Positions 8,435 to 16,405 of a stretch of 64,000 nt of DNA are shown piece by piece. The notes beneath the pieces were generated by a model. That model ran no database searches, was not told the origin of the DNA, and worked only from the letters and a program-made list of their open reading frames with translations. The DNA lies in contig NZ_VMHK01000002.1 of assembly GCF_007559275.1 (NCBI RefSeq), positions 372,001 through 436,000 of the forward strand, read 5' to 3'. The stretch comes from Bifidobacterium apousia. GTDB lineage: Bacteria > Actinomycetota > Actinomycetes > Actinomycetales > Bifidobacteriaceae. The position numbers and the translations under genes are program-made. The number at the start of each line of letters is the position of its first letter. Positions within the stretch are counted from its first letter, which is position 1.

Positions 8435-9046
8435 GTGATCGACCCGCAGACCTTCGTCGCGGCCAGAGTTGGGGCAGTGGTGATGACTTTACATGCGCGG
8501 GTGCTGTTCTTGTGATTCATGGGGTGGGAATGCTAGCGGTGCCTAGCTGGGTGGGTGCGGGTGTGCTCTCTAGGAATCCAGGCTGGTCTTTGTTGTCTTG
8601 CTCGAATTCTCGGCCATGGTTGATCTCGTCCATGGCGAACTGAACCTGAGCATCGTCCGTGCCGGCATCCGGCCGTGGATCAGCGACTGACTGGGAATCC
8701 TGCTCCGGCATCCGGTTAAGGTCAGCGTTTTCGAGGAACTGCTCCCAGAGATTTTCTTCTGTTCTTCAGATCAGCTGAGGATCCTTACTGGCTCTATAGT
8801 CTTTGCTAAGGCTTAATTCGGCGCTGTCAGATAGCTGCTCGGCAGATCTCCGTTCTTTGACAAACTTGTTTTCTCCGGTCTTGGTGAGGTCTTTATCGTC
8901 GTGTCATGAGGGATGATTGTGCTCTTCTTCCTGAGCCGAAGTCAGCCAACGAAAAACAGCTCAGAGGAAAATTATTGTTTGAAACAATATAGATCTCGTG
9001 ATACAATAATGGTAATAATAAAAATTGAGAGTGGTAAGGATAAATA
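8435..9046. other. Region with a degenerate reading frame and the promoter of the HTH gene
   Basis: Contains the minus-strand relic described separately (8517-8888). From 8960 it becomes very AT-rich (runs such as caataatggtaataataaaa), which probably forms the promoter of the gene at 9047. Nothing else was seen. Confidence 0.4.
8517..8888 (-). pseudogene. Broken hypothetical coding remnant
   Basis: The minus strand reads as protein-like sequence in one frame (KDLTKTGENKFVKERRS ... RASKDPQLI), meets an in-frame TGA, and continues in the same frame (RTEENLWEQFLENADLNR, then MPEQDSQSVADPRPD) to a stop at 8517. The charged, Gln/Pro-rich composition suggests the tail of a larger protein, perhaps from a mobile element. 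No family was recognised. The missing start and internal stop argue for a pseudogene. Confidence 0.35.
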
Positions 9047-9622
9047 ATGTTATCAATATTATCATCTACAACGGCGAATGCTAACGATGCTGTGAAAGAG
9101 GCGAGGAACCGCCTCAATGAAACCATGAAGCTGGCCTATGAGGAGCGGGCGACCATCCAGAGTATTGCTGAGGCTGCTGGACTGTCAAAAGCTGAGGTTG
9201 AACGAGTGGTCAAAGGCATGGACTTATCCTGGAAAAATGTATCGTTGGTTGTGAAAGCGCTAGCGAAAAAATCGCCTCTCCGGCTGACTACATACTCTGC
9301 AGTCGCCAAGGCGCTGGGCAGAAAGGGGCAAGGGGCAATAGCCGTCGGGCGAGCCCTCGCTACAAAAGGTAAAGTGACTCCTCTGGAAGGGGCTATTGTG
9401 CTTACTTCCAACTGGAGAAATCCTGACTACGGTGGGTACCTAGTCCCATTCGAGGAGCCGGACTGGGACATTGTCCGTGGTTCTAATTGTCCACGCTACA
9501 GGTTGCTTGCTGATCAGGGGATCGACGTGCGCGAAGGGCCGGATTCCGGTCACTACCTGATCCCTGATAATCAGGTCATTACCGTTCCTAACGAGTTACG
9601 CCTGATCGCTGGATTGGATTAA
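9047..9622 (+). CDS. HTH protein with an alkyltransferase-like (MGMT/ATL) DNA-binding domain
   Basis: 191 residues. Residues about 35-75 form a helix-turn-helix-like segment (TIQSIAEAAGLSKAEVERVV). Residues 81-104 (TTYSAVAKALGRKGQGAIAV) match the DNA-binding core of O6-alkylguanine transferases and ATL proteins. The later WDIVRG...LLADQGIDV resembles the end of that domain. The PCHRV motif with the methyl-accepting Cys is missing; the expected place reads LEGAIVLTSNW. It could therefore bind or flag alkylated DNA rather than repair it, or act as a regulator. AAGGAT lies about 6 bases before the ATG. The domain call rests on motif resemblance only. Confidence 0.6.
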   Translation: MLSILSSTTANANDAVKEARNRLNETMKLAYEERATIQSIAEAAGLSKAEVERVVKGMDLSWKNVSLVVKALAKKSPLRLTTYSAVAKALGRKGQGAIAVGRALATKGKVTPLEGAIVLTSNWRNPDYGGYLVPFEEPDWDIVRGSNCPRYRLLADQGIDVREGPDSGHYLIPDNQVITVPNELRLIAGLD

Positions 9623-9640
9623 AAGCGGTTTGGCACATTC

Positions 9641-9749
9641 CTGCCGATCATATGATGGATGCTGGATGGTTGATCTGTCCGTCGTGGCCTATTTCTTACG
9701 TGCGTGATGGACAGACTGATCAGCCATCCTGCATTCATATGATCGGCAG
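9641..9749. repeat. Long imperfect inverted repeat (about 40-bp arms)
   Basis: The arm at 9641-9680 and the arm at 9709-9749 are largely complementary. The outer 15 bases (CTGCCGATCATATGA against its complement) pair perfectly, and inner blocks around GGATGG and CTGTCC pair with small bulges, enclosing a loop of about 28 bases. It sits between the HTH/ATL gene and the next gene. It could serve as a terminator without a T-tract, or be a small foldback element. Confidence 0.7.
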
Positions 9750-9807
9750 AAATCATGACTTACAGATTCTGAAACGAGGTAGGGGTTGAGGGCAAGAAGG
9801 AGTTTTT

Positions 9808-10806
9808 ATGGCGGATCAAGGAGAGGATGGGAACACGGGTCTGCAGAGCGTATCTGATCCTGTAGAAGGCGAGTCCTCGGATCTGCCGGCGATTGTGCCT
9901 GAGGATGGCGGAGAACCTTCGGGTGGGGGGCATCATCCGAAGTGGATGGTTCCGCTGATTGTCACTGTCGTGGTAGCCGTTGTGGTTGTGGCTGGTCTTG
10001 TGGGCTGGCGCGTGTTTGAGTCCCGTCGGCATGATGCGGCGCTGGACTCCTGCAGCCGAGCTGTAAAAGCCCTGCAGGGGAAGACCGGCTCGGCCCGGAT
10101 GGCCGTTTACCGTGAAGCTTCCGGAGTGAATAAGAATCAGGTCAAGGATGCTCAGGCCGTCAGGGCCTTGGCCCGCAGCGTGAAGGCAGCCGACGGGCTC
10201 AGGCCGCAGACTGTGCAGTGCGAGGCTTCCATGTCCACGGGTGCTTTGAATGCTGCCGCTGACAAGGCGGGCAAGGAGAGCGGCGCATATGCAGCTGTGG
10301 GCAGGGATGCCAGGGCGGTTTTGGCTTCCCGGGATGCGAAGATCCTGGATGATGCGAAGGCGGCCTTGAATGCGAAGAAGGGCGAGGCGGCCAAGCTGCT
10401 GGGTGATTCGGAGGGGAAGGTCGCTGACAATGCGACTCGTGACGGCTTGCAGAAGGCCATAGACCGGGCCGGCCAGGTCAAGGGGGCTGAGGCGAAGACC
10501 TACCAGGATGCGGTGAACGACTTGCAGTTGGCCATCGACCAGGTGAACGCCTCCGTGCAAGCCAAGAGCCAGGCTGACCAGCTGGCTGCCCAGCAGGCGG
10601 CATCCTCCAATAACAGCGGCCGAAGCGGCTACACGCCCTCCTACCGGCCGTCCTTTGGGCGGGGCGGCAGTGGAGGCGGATATGCACCAGCACATGAATC
10701 GGCGGCACCACAAAGCGGCGGTAGTGGGGTTAACTGGGATCAATGGGTTCACGACCATCAGACCCCTAGCCAATGTCGTGCCGGGGAAGCATGCCCTATT
10801 GGCTGA
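9808..10806 (+). CDS. Single-pass membrane protein with extracellular alanine-rich coiled-coil region
   Basis: 332 residues. An acidic cytoplasmic N terminus (1-45) is followed by one membrane span (about 48-68, a Val-rich stretch). A helical Ala/Lys/Asp-rich region (about 75-270) with repeated AKAAL/ADKA-type heptads comes next, then a Gly/Ser/Tyr-rich tail ending in two Cys (QCRAGEACPIG). The layout suggests an envelope protein with an extracellular helical stalk. The paired C-terminal Cys may form a disulphide. AAGGAG lies 7 bases before the ATG. No enzymatic motif was seen. Confidence 0.75.
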   Translation: MADQGEDGNTGLQSVSDPVEGESSDLPAIVPEDGGEPSGGGHHPKWMVPLIVTVVVAVVVVAGLVGWRVFESRRHDAALDSCSRAVKALQGKTGSARMAVYREASGVNKNQVKDAQAVRALARSVKAADGLRPQTVQCEASMSTGALNAAADKAGKESGAYAAVGRDARAVLASRDAKILDDAKAALNAKKGEAAKLLGDSEGKVADNATRDGLQKAIDRAGQVKGAEAKTYQDAVNDLQLAIDQVNASVQAKSQADQLAAQQAASSNNSGRSGYTPSYRPSFGRGGSGGGYAPAHESAAPQSGGSGVNWDQWVHDHQTPSQCRAGEACPIG

Positions 10807-11018
10807 CTGATTCGAAAATTGAAGAATTTGCCAGTAGAAACGGTTGCTTGGTAGGTCTCCTGTCCCGCTGGTTCTGTTTGCGGGCGACCAAATTGATTGG
10901 CTATTCTTTCATGGTATGGGGAGAGAAACATAAATGATGACACCAGGAAAGATCAGGTGCTGGGCCGGACGGTTTCTGTGCCTGGGATCCTGATGGGCCA
11001 GCAGGGCGGCGGCCACTA
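10807..11018. other. Intergenic
   Basis: Downstream region of the membrane protein gene. Contains a short GC-rich inverted stretch (ggcggcggcc ... accgccgcc) around 11004-11029. No gene seen. Confidence 0.3.
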
Positions 11019-11267
11019 CTACCGCCGCCACGCAGGTGCTGAATCGCCAGTATATTTTTCACAGTAGAATTTCAGCCATTCATTGCTGCATTCGCCGGAG
11101 AATGCAATATGGTTCGGTTTAGGTCTAAATGTTGTAGACGTGGATTCTTTACGTTTTACGGTTTCTTCAGATGCTATTTTGTTTTCACCACAAGCCTTAA
11201 TCCAAGAAAACCTAGTTGAAGCATACTGATCGACCCATGAATCGGGACAGACCCAGCGACAAGAGAT
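11019..11267 (-). pseudogene. Cys-rich reading frame without a start codon
   Basis: The minus strand stays open for 83 codons and reads as convincing protein (DQYASTRFSWIKACGENK ... SGECSNEWLKFYCEKYTGDS, ending in Arg-Arg). It contains five Cys and no ATG, GTG or TTG near its 5' end. It may be the C-terminal end of a gene that lost its beginning by frameshift, since the adjacent frame is open just upstream. No family was recognised. Low confidence. Confidence 0.3.
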
Positions 11268-11358
11268 TCATTGTTTATAGAGGCACTTACTGATAGGACT
11301 CGAGCGATTAAAGCCGGAATCGACGTGTCGTAACAGCGCGGAAAGGCAATAACCGGAA

Positions 11359-11937
11359 TTATGCGGCTTGCTTTGGCAGGCTTCGAACGTGAGGATCGAG
11401 CAATGCAATCATTTCGATACCATCCTGCTGGTTGCATGAGAGCTTGTGCGAGTTGCCCTTTTTAATGTCGATTTGTGCAAATGGGAAGAAATTCTGCCCG
11501 TCGCCTGCAGGATAATTCAAGTTTGAAGAAGATCGATGCATGGATTGCCCATTTACCTTGCATTGCTCGGGTTTTGCCTGCTTAAGGTCGGCCCGCCGTG
11601 CAAGTACATACAGGGTTCCAGATTTACTTGCAGAGATGGGTTCGGTACTGCCGACAACAGGAATGTCGTACTTTGTCAAAGATGACAAATATTCGGAGGC
11701 CTGTTTCACTGACGGCTCTGACTGATTCGATCCTTGGCATCCCGAGAATAGGGCCACACTCATCAATACTGCTATCAGGGCAATTACTTGTTTTTCCCAA
11801 ATAGCCGCAGCCGTCCTTGCTTCGCTATGGAATCGGGCTGGCAATGTCGCCAACTGTCCCATGCGTCTATGGGAATCCCCCTGAGATGCTTCTGCCGGAT
11901 CAAAGTCTGTCTGTCCAAAAGCCTTTGTCTTCTTCAT
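11359..11937 (-). CDS. Small membrane-anchored or lipoprotein-like hypothetical protein
   Basis: 192 residues. An unusual soluble N terminus of about 48 residues precedes a hydrophobic span (about 50-65) ending LFSGC, which resembles a lipobox. An outer domain with three further Cys follows (EQCKVN, LSCNQQ and neighbours). The start is firm: AAGGAG sits 6 bases before ATG 11937. The long pre-signal extension is odd for a lipoprotein. Either the protein stays anchored with its N terminus inside, or an internal start is used. Function unknown. It stands alone among degenerate sequence. Confidence 0.6.
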   Translation of the reverse strand: MKKTKAFGQTDFDPAEASQGDSHRRMGQLATLPARFHSEARTAAAIWEKQVIALIAVLMSVALFSGCQGSNQSEPSVKQASEYLSSLTKYDIPVVGSTEPISASKSGTLYVLARRADLKQAKPEQCKVNGQSMHRSSSNLNYPAGDGQNFFPFAQIDIKKGNSHKLSCNQQDGIEMIALLDPHVRSLPKQAA

Positions 11938-12978
11938 CAGTTCTCCTTAGGGAGGTGAGGAGGGTTCACGACATTGTTAGTGAGATTTGTGTTTCACAAG
12001 CCAGAAAGCAGTTATTAGCTAGTAAGCCAAGCTCTTTATTTAAATTATACATGTATTTACAGATTGGCAACGTCAGAGGTCAAATGCTGGCTATGTGTAC
12101 CCGATTAGTCGTCGCCCTGCCTGCCAATCGTTAGCATCACGTGTGCGGTACACACCGTTTTAAGATCTGAGATCTTAACAGGAGCGGCGATCTGCTTTTG
12201 GGAAAGTCTTAAAAGACGAACCTTCGTCGTTATGTTCCGGTCATCCGCCAAGCCGGGAACAGTTGCTAGGGAATTTTCTGAGACTGGTTGCATCTTGAAG
12301 TCGCTTGGCCAACTCACTCAATGTTTTCTGCCCTCTGATCATTTCTTGCATCCAGCGATACAAGCTATTGCGCTTAGAACATCTAAATTGTCAATATTCA
12401 ACTCTTGCCTGCCTAAGCGAAGCGCCGGTTTTCTGAGCTCTCTAGCAGCTTCAACGCATTTGCGAATCGCTCATCGACTGCAGAAGCATCTCCTCCAGCC
12501 GGGGCTCTCAGCAGACCAGGATGATCAATTCTGATGTGAGAGCATGGCAGGGCTCTTTTCAGTGATTTCGGTATTCTCGCTGGGTTCATACACTGCTTTC
12601 CAGGCTGCGCCGTCGCGATGTGAATAGTCTGCATGTTCAAAGGCTGCCGGTCCGTATAAGGCGGCATGAAGAATCGATTTGATCGGGATTCTCGGTTGCA
12701 GTCGGACAGCTATTCGATTTAGGCCATACTGTTTGCATGCAGCATAAACGTTCGGTTTCACGGGGCCGCATTCTCATGCTTGTATGGGTTCGTCGAATAG
12801 CTCATGACCATGTGTCAGGAGGCCCTCAATCCGTGCGCAATACAGCGGTGTGTTAATTTTCATATTGGACAGATGTAGGTGCGACTGACTATAGGTGATC
12901 AACAGACGGGCAATAGCAATGCAAGCATGTGTCTACCAACCACAGCCACTCCTGACTCCCTATTGTGTTTGTTCCGAC
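11938..12978. other. Degenerate region with scattered minus-strand coding remnants
   Basis: No intact gene in about 1 kb. On the minus strand, protein-like text jumps between frames: LNRIAVRLQPRIPIKSIL ... HRDGAAWKAVYEPSEN (12525-12761), then SAVDERFANALKLLESSEN (ending 12413), then RWMQEMIRGQKTLSELAKRL (about 12298-12360), then DDRNITTKVRLLRLSQKQI (12105-12260). This looks like one or two genes destroyed by several frameshifts. The RWMQEMIRG part vaguely recalls the N-terminal helices of some transposases, but this is not secure. Confidence 0.35.
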
Positions 12979-13008
12979 TCCTGAACAATGTATGAGCATT
13001 GTTCAGGA
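12979..13008. terminator. Perfect 12-bp hairpin downstream of the MFS exporter gene
   Basis: TCCTGAACAATG (12979-12990) and its exact complement (12997-13008) close a 6-base loop. It lies about 25 bp past the MFS stop codon on the minus strand. There is no T-tract, so termination efficiency is uncertain. Its symmetry would also suit a protein-binding site. Confidence 0.5.
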
Positions 13009-13031
13009 CGTGGACTGAAGGTCACCGTCCC

Positions 13032-14438
13032 TCAATCGAGTTGTTGTTTGCGAGAGCGACGCAGGGCGGCCAGGATCAGCAGGACCTCCAGGGTGCCGAT
13101 GACCAGTAGCAGGATCAGGGCGTGCTGGGAGCCGTTGATGGTGCCCAGCCGTCGATCTGCGACTGCGGCCTGGCCTGCCGCGACGATGGTGGCTGCCAGG
13201 CTGCTGCCGATGGCTGCGGCGAACTGCTGGACGGTGTTGAAAATGGCGTTGCCGTCAGCCTGTTGTTCCTGGCTCAGCCTGTGCAGGCCGTTGGTCATGA
13301 TGTTGCCGAAGCTCAGCCCGATGCCCAGCATGAAGAAAATATAGAGTATCAGGATGGCAACGGCTGTCAGCTGACGTGCAGTCAGGGCAAATCCCAGGAG
13401 GCCGATCAGGGCGACACAGCTGCCGCTGATGATGGGAATGCGCGGGCCCAGCTGATCGTAGAGTCTGCCGGAGAGCGGTGCCAGGACGGCTCCGATCGCC
13501 GCGCCCGGCAGCACCACCAGTCCTGCCTGCAAGGAGGTGCAGCCATCGACCAGTTGCAGGTGGTTGGGCAGGATGAACGAGAGGGCCAGGGCGCTGATCT
13601 CGAAGAGGATGTAGGCACCAACATGCAGGGAGAAGCGGCTGTCGGTGAATAGGCGCACGTCGATGATCGGTTGGGCCTGATGCCGGGCGCGGAGGGTGAA
13701 CACTGCAAGGGCGATAAGGCCCAGGGCCAGCGCCCCGCCGAATCTCCAGGAGAGCCATCCTGCCGAGGCATTGCTGATGCCGAAGATCAGACCGGCAAAG
13801 CCCAGAACCATCAGGAACACGTCAAGCGGACCCAGTCCGGCCTGGTCACCATCTGCCGCTATCGGAACCGAGGGTATGCAGGCCAGGCCGGTCACCAGCG
13901 AGACGAGCAGTACGGGAATCAGGATGATGAAGACGAAACGCCATCCGATGGTGGTCGCTATCAGACCGCCGAAGGTGGGGCCGACAGCCGGTCCGATGGC
14001 TGTGATCAGGGTGCCTACGCCCATCATGGTGCCGATGCGCTTTGTCGGAACCTCTTGAAGGATGATGTTGAACATCAGGGGCAGGGCGATGCTGGTGCCC
14101 AGTCCTTGTATGGCCCTTCCCAGCAGCAGGAGCGGGAAGACCGGAGCCAGCGCGTCGATGACCAGTCCGGTCAAGAAGAGTAGGTTGGCGCACAGAAAGA
14201 GGGTCCGGCTGCGGAATCGGCGCTTAAGAGCCGCCGAGAGCGGGGTGATGGAGGCGACGACCAGCAGGTAGAGGGTGGTCATCCATTGCACGCTGGAGGT
14301 TCCGATGCCGAAATGGCTCATGAGGGCAGGGAATGTGATGTTCATGGCCGTTTCCACGATCACGCCGCAGAAAGACATGATGCCAGTGGCTACCACCGCG
14401 CCGATTACCCTGCGGGGGATTGCTTGGGTTGCGCTCAT
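13032..14438 (-). CDS. MFS drug exporter, DHA2-like
   Basis: Proton-driven efflux protein of the inner membrane, 468 residues, with 12-14 predicted hydrophobic spans throughout. The region MNITFPALMSHFGIGTSSVQ with WMTTLYLLVVASITPL matches motif D1 and TM1-2 of the EmrB/QacA group. ALKRRFRSRTLFL follows the loop 2-3 motif, and ITAIGPAVGPTFGGLI matches motif C of antiporters. The ATG overlaps the upstream MarR gene's stop by four bases, so translation is coupled and the regulator very probably controls it. Substrates are likely toxic amphipathic compounds; the specific one is unknown. Confidence 0.88.
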   Translation of the reverse strand: MSATQAIPRRVIGAVVATGIMSFCGVIVETAMNITFPALMSHFGIGTSSVQWMTTLYLLVVASITPLSAALKRRFRSRTLFLCANLLFLTGLVIDALAPVFPLLLLGRAIQGLGTSIALPLMFNIILQEVPTKRIGTMMGVGTLITAIGPAVGPTFGGLIATTIGWRFVFIILIPVLLVSLVTGLACIPSVPIAADGDQAGLGPLDVFLMVLGFAGLIFGISNASAGWLSWRFGGALALGLIALAVFTLRARHQAQPIIDVRLFTDSRFSLHVGAYILFEISALALSFILPNHLQLVDGCTSLQAGLVVLPGAAIGAVLAPLSGRLYDQLGPRIPIISGSCVALIGLLGFALTARQLTAVAILILYIFFMLGIGLSFGNIMTNGLHRLSQEQQADGNAIFNTVQQFAAAIGSSLAATIVAAGQAAVADRRLGTINGSQHALILLLVIGTLEVLLILAALRRSRKQQLD

Positions 14439-14884
14439 GAGCGAGACTCCTTTCCGGCTTGGGAGGATTCATCGGAATTCAGGGTGATGAAATAGGCCAG
14501 CACACGGTCGAAGGCAGCTAGATCGCGTTGGTCGAACCGGCGTGCCATGGCTGTTTGCTGGTCAGTGATATAGGCCCGCACTGCTGTCTGCAGGCCCCGG
14601 GCCTTGGCGGTGAGAGCGATGATGCGTTGACGGCCGTCCCTGGGATCCCGCTTAATGGCAACCAGTCCGCTGGTCTCCATACGCTGCAGGATTTTTGTCG
14701 TTGTGGACGGACGGATGTCGAATTCCATCTCGATGTCCCGCTGGGTGTGGTTCTGGGCTTCGCCTAGGAAGTCAATGATGGACATCTGGGTGCCGGTCAG
14801 TCCGTACCGGCCCGCGTAGGCATCCATGGATCGTGACATGAGGTTGGCTGCCCGTTTGATCCGCTTGCCATAGTCTTCGCTCAA
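14435..14884 (-). CDS. MarR family transcriptional regulator
   Basis: 149 residues with a winged helix-turn-helix: the recognition region around 58-75 (TQRDIEMEFDIRPSTTTKIL) and the wing KRDPRDGRQRIIALT (about 85-99), which is the signature MarR wing. It probably represses its own operon, which includes the downstream MFS exporter, and releases DNA on binding a toxic ligand. The start is TTG at 14882-14884, chosen because AAGGAG lies 6 bases upstream. A 24-bp palindrome-like element immediately 5' is the expected autoregulatory site. Confidence 0.88.
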   Translation of the reverse strand: MSEDYGKRIKRAANLMSRSMDAYAGRYGLTGTQMSIIDFLGEAQNHTQRDIEMEFDIRPSTTTKILQRMETSGLVAIKRDPRDGRQRIIALTAKARGLQTAVRAYITDQQTAMARRFDQRDLAAFDRVLAYFITLNSDESSQAGKESRS

Positions 14885-14893
14885 AGACTCTCC

Positions 14894-14917
14894 TTAGATA
14901 GATAGTTAGCTACCTAA
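14894..14917. promoter_or_regulatory. Palindromic MarR-type operator
   Basis: 24 bp from TTAGATAG to CTACCTAA, with 18 of 24 positions matching their reverse complement. It also overlaps the AAGGAG site region of the marR-like gene. The repeated TAG steps at 4-base intervals are notable. Placement right at the gene start suggests autorepression. Confidence 0.55.
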
Positions 14918-15113
14918 TGAATAATCTCGCGGGTATAGACAAGCGTGCGTGTCGGCTTGTTGAAGGTGGCGATAAGGTCTTTGGGCCCTTCTGCGGGCAT
15001 TGCAGAAGTCCGTCGCATCATTGCAGCAAAGATCAAGGTACCTGTGATCTGATATCTACTTGGTACTTGGGCCAAGGCAGTGAGGCCGAGTCAGATGGTT
15101 CAGATGTGTGTGT

Positions 15114-15127
15114 GGGGGGGGGGGGGG
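15114..15127. repeat. Run of 14 G
   Basis: Fourteen consecutive G lie 14 bp beyond the stop codon of the LacI-type gene, preceded by a short TG repeat. A contingency-type slippage tract or an assembly artefact. Confidence 0.9.
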
Positions 15128-15141
15128 CGACCTAACCGCGA

Positions 15142-16164
15142 TTATTCATGACGCTGGCTGATGTCGATGACCGAGCCGCGCTGGATCAACTTTGCCGGAA
15201 TAAGCGTCTTGGTGTTTGTAGGAACGTATTCTCCCTCGCACTGGAGTTTGACCTTGGCAAAGGCCTCACGCCCGATGGTTTCAAAATCCATGCGCATGGT
15301 GGTTAGGCTTAACCTTGGAACCGTTCCGATCAGAGAATCGTCGACACCGATCACGCTGACATCCTCAGGCACTCTTTTGCCGGAGTCTTTGAGGCCCTCA
15401 ATGGCTCCATAGGCCATCTGGTCGTTGGCTGCATAGATGGCTGTGCAATCAGCTTCATGCGCCAAGGCGCGACCTGCCTCATATCCGCTGTCTGCTTCCC
15501 AGTCGCCTATATAGGTCGGCGGTACCGGGATGCCGTGAGCATGAAGGACGTCTCTCCATCCCTTGGCCCGGCTTTCCGCAGCCCGTGAAGTCGAGGGGCC
15601 TGAGATGTGGTAAACAGTGCGGTGGCCTTTGTTGAGCAGATATTCGACGGCCGAAGTCGAGCATCCGTATTGATCGGCATCGATAGTGGGGCAATGAGCG
15701 GAAGGCTTCTCGGTGATGAGCACCACAGGTAGCTCCTTGCTGGGTCTGAAACGATCGAAATCGACGACCCTTTGTTCGAGCACCACGATAACGCCGTCGA
15801 CAGGCAGCTGCTTCATCTGCTCTACGATGTCCGCCAAGGTAATCTCCGATGAGTGGTTGACGATGTGGACGGTTGCCGCATATCCGAATTCTGATGCGGC
15901 TTCCACAGCGCCGTCCAGGATGCGTGCATTGCCAAATGTGGTGATGTTGAACAGGACGATGCCAATGTTGTTGAACCGGCCGTGTTTCAATGCCCTGGCG
16001 GCATAATTCGGTCGATAGCCCAAGGCTTCCATGGCGTTCAGCACTTTTTGCCTGGTGTGGGGGCGCACAGCCGTGCTGTCATTGACGACTCGCGACACCG
16101 TTTGCGGCGATACCTCGGCAAACTGTGCAACGTCCTGTATCGATACCTGTTTCTTCCGTCCCAT
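15142..16164 (-). CDS. LacI family transcriptional regulator
   Basis: 340 residues from ATG 16164. The N-terminal helix-turn-helix reads VSIQDVAQFAEVSPQTVSRV, with hinge helix around NYAARALKHG. The periplasmic-binding-protein-like sensor fold follows (IGIVLFN..., VDGVIVVL, ISGP, YAANDQMAYGA, VIGVDDS). An upstream TTG (16230) would add 22 residues outside the family, whereas the ATG sits where LacI proteins normally begin. It is divergent from a sugar ABC importer, so it presumably represses that operon until a sugar binds. The identity of the sugar cannot be read from the sequence. Confidence 0.9.
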   Translation of the reverse strand: MGRKKQVSIQDVAQFAEVSPQTVSRVVNDSTAVRPHTRQKVLNAMEALGYRPNYAARALKHGRFNNIGIVLFNITTFGNARILDGAVEAASEFGYAATVHIVNHSSEITLADIVEQMKQLPVDGVIVVLEQRVVDFDRFRPSKELPVVLITEKPSAHCPTIDADQYGCSTSAVEYLLNKGHRTVYHISGPSTSRAAESRAKGWRDVLHAHGIPVPPTYIGDWEADSGYEAGRALAHEADCTAIYAANDQMAYGAIEGLKDSGKRVPEDVSVIGVDDSLIGTVPRLSLTTMRMDFETIGREAFAKVKLQCEGEYVPTNTKTLIPAKLIQRGSVIDISQRHE

Positions 16165-16253
16165 GCCTACCTGATCCAGCTCATGGGAGCTTGCCGTCCT
16201 TAGCGCCGGTTGCTCCTTGGTGGCAGACAATATGTTTGCGACACCATTTTATA

Positions 16254-16293
16254 AACACCAGTATATCAAAGATTGAGAGAATACTGGATTCTC
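16254..16293. promoter_or_regulatory. Candidate LacI-type operator region between regulator and importer
   Basis: Two half-sites related by symmetry, CACCAGTAT (16256-16264) and ATACTGG (16281-16287), lie in the divergent region. A smaller palindrome GAGAAT-ACTGG-ATTCTC spans 16277-16293. CACCAGTA/TACTGG recurs as a perfect palindrome at 39333-39351. Function inferred from position. Confidence 0.45.
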
Positions 16294-16405
16294 TGATTCA
16301 TGCTATTATGGTAACGAAAACATCCGGTGAACGTCCATTGCAGTTCGATATGGTCGGAGCTTGATTGTTTGTGTTGTTGCAGAGCTTCGAGGGAGAAGGT
16401 CAGAT

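Noticed and set aside
12298-12360. Transposase remnant (RWMQEMIRGQKTLSEL)
   Set aside because: Only about 20 residues with weak resemblance; no DDE motifs or terminal inverted repeats nearby.
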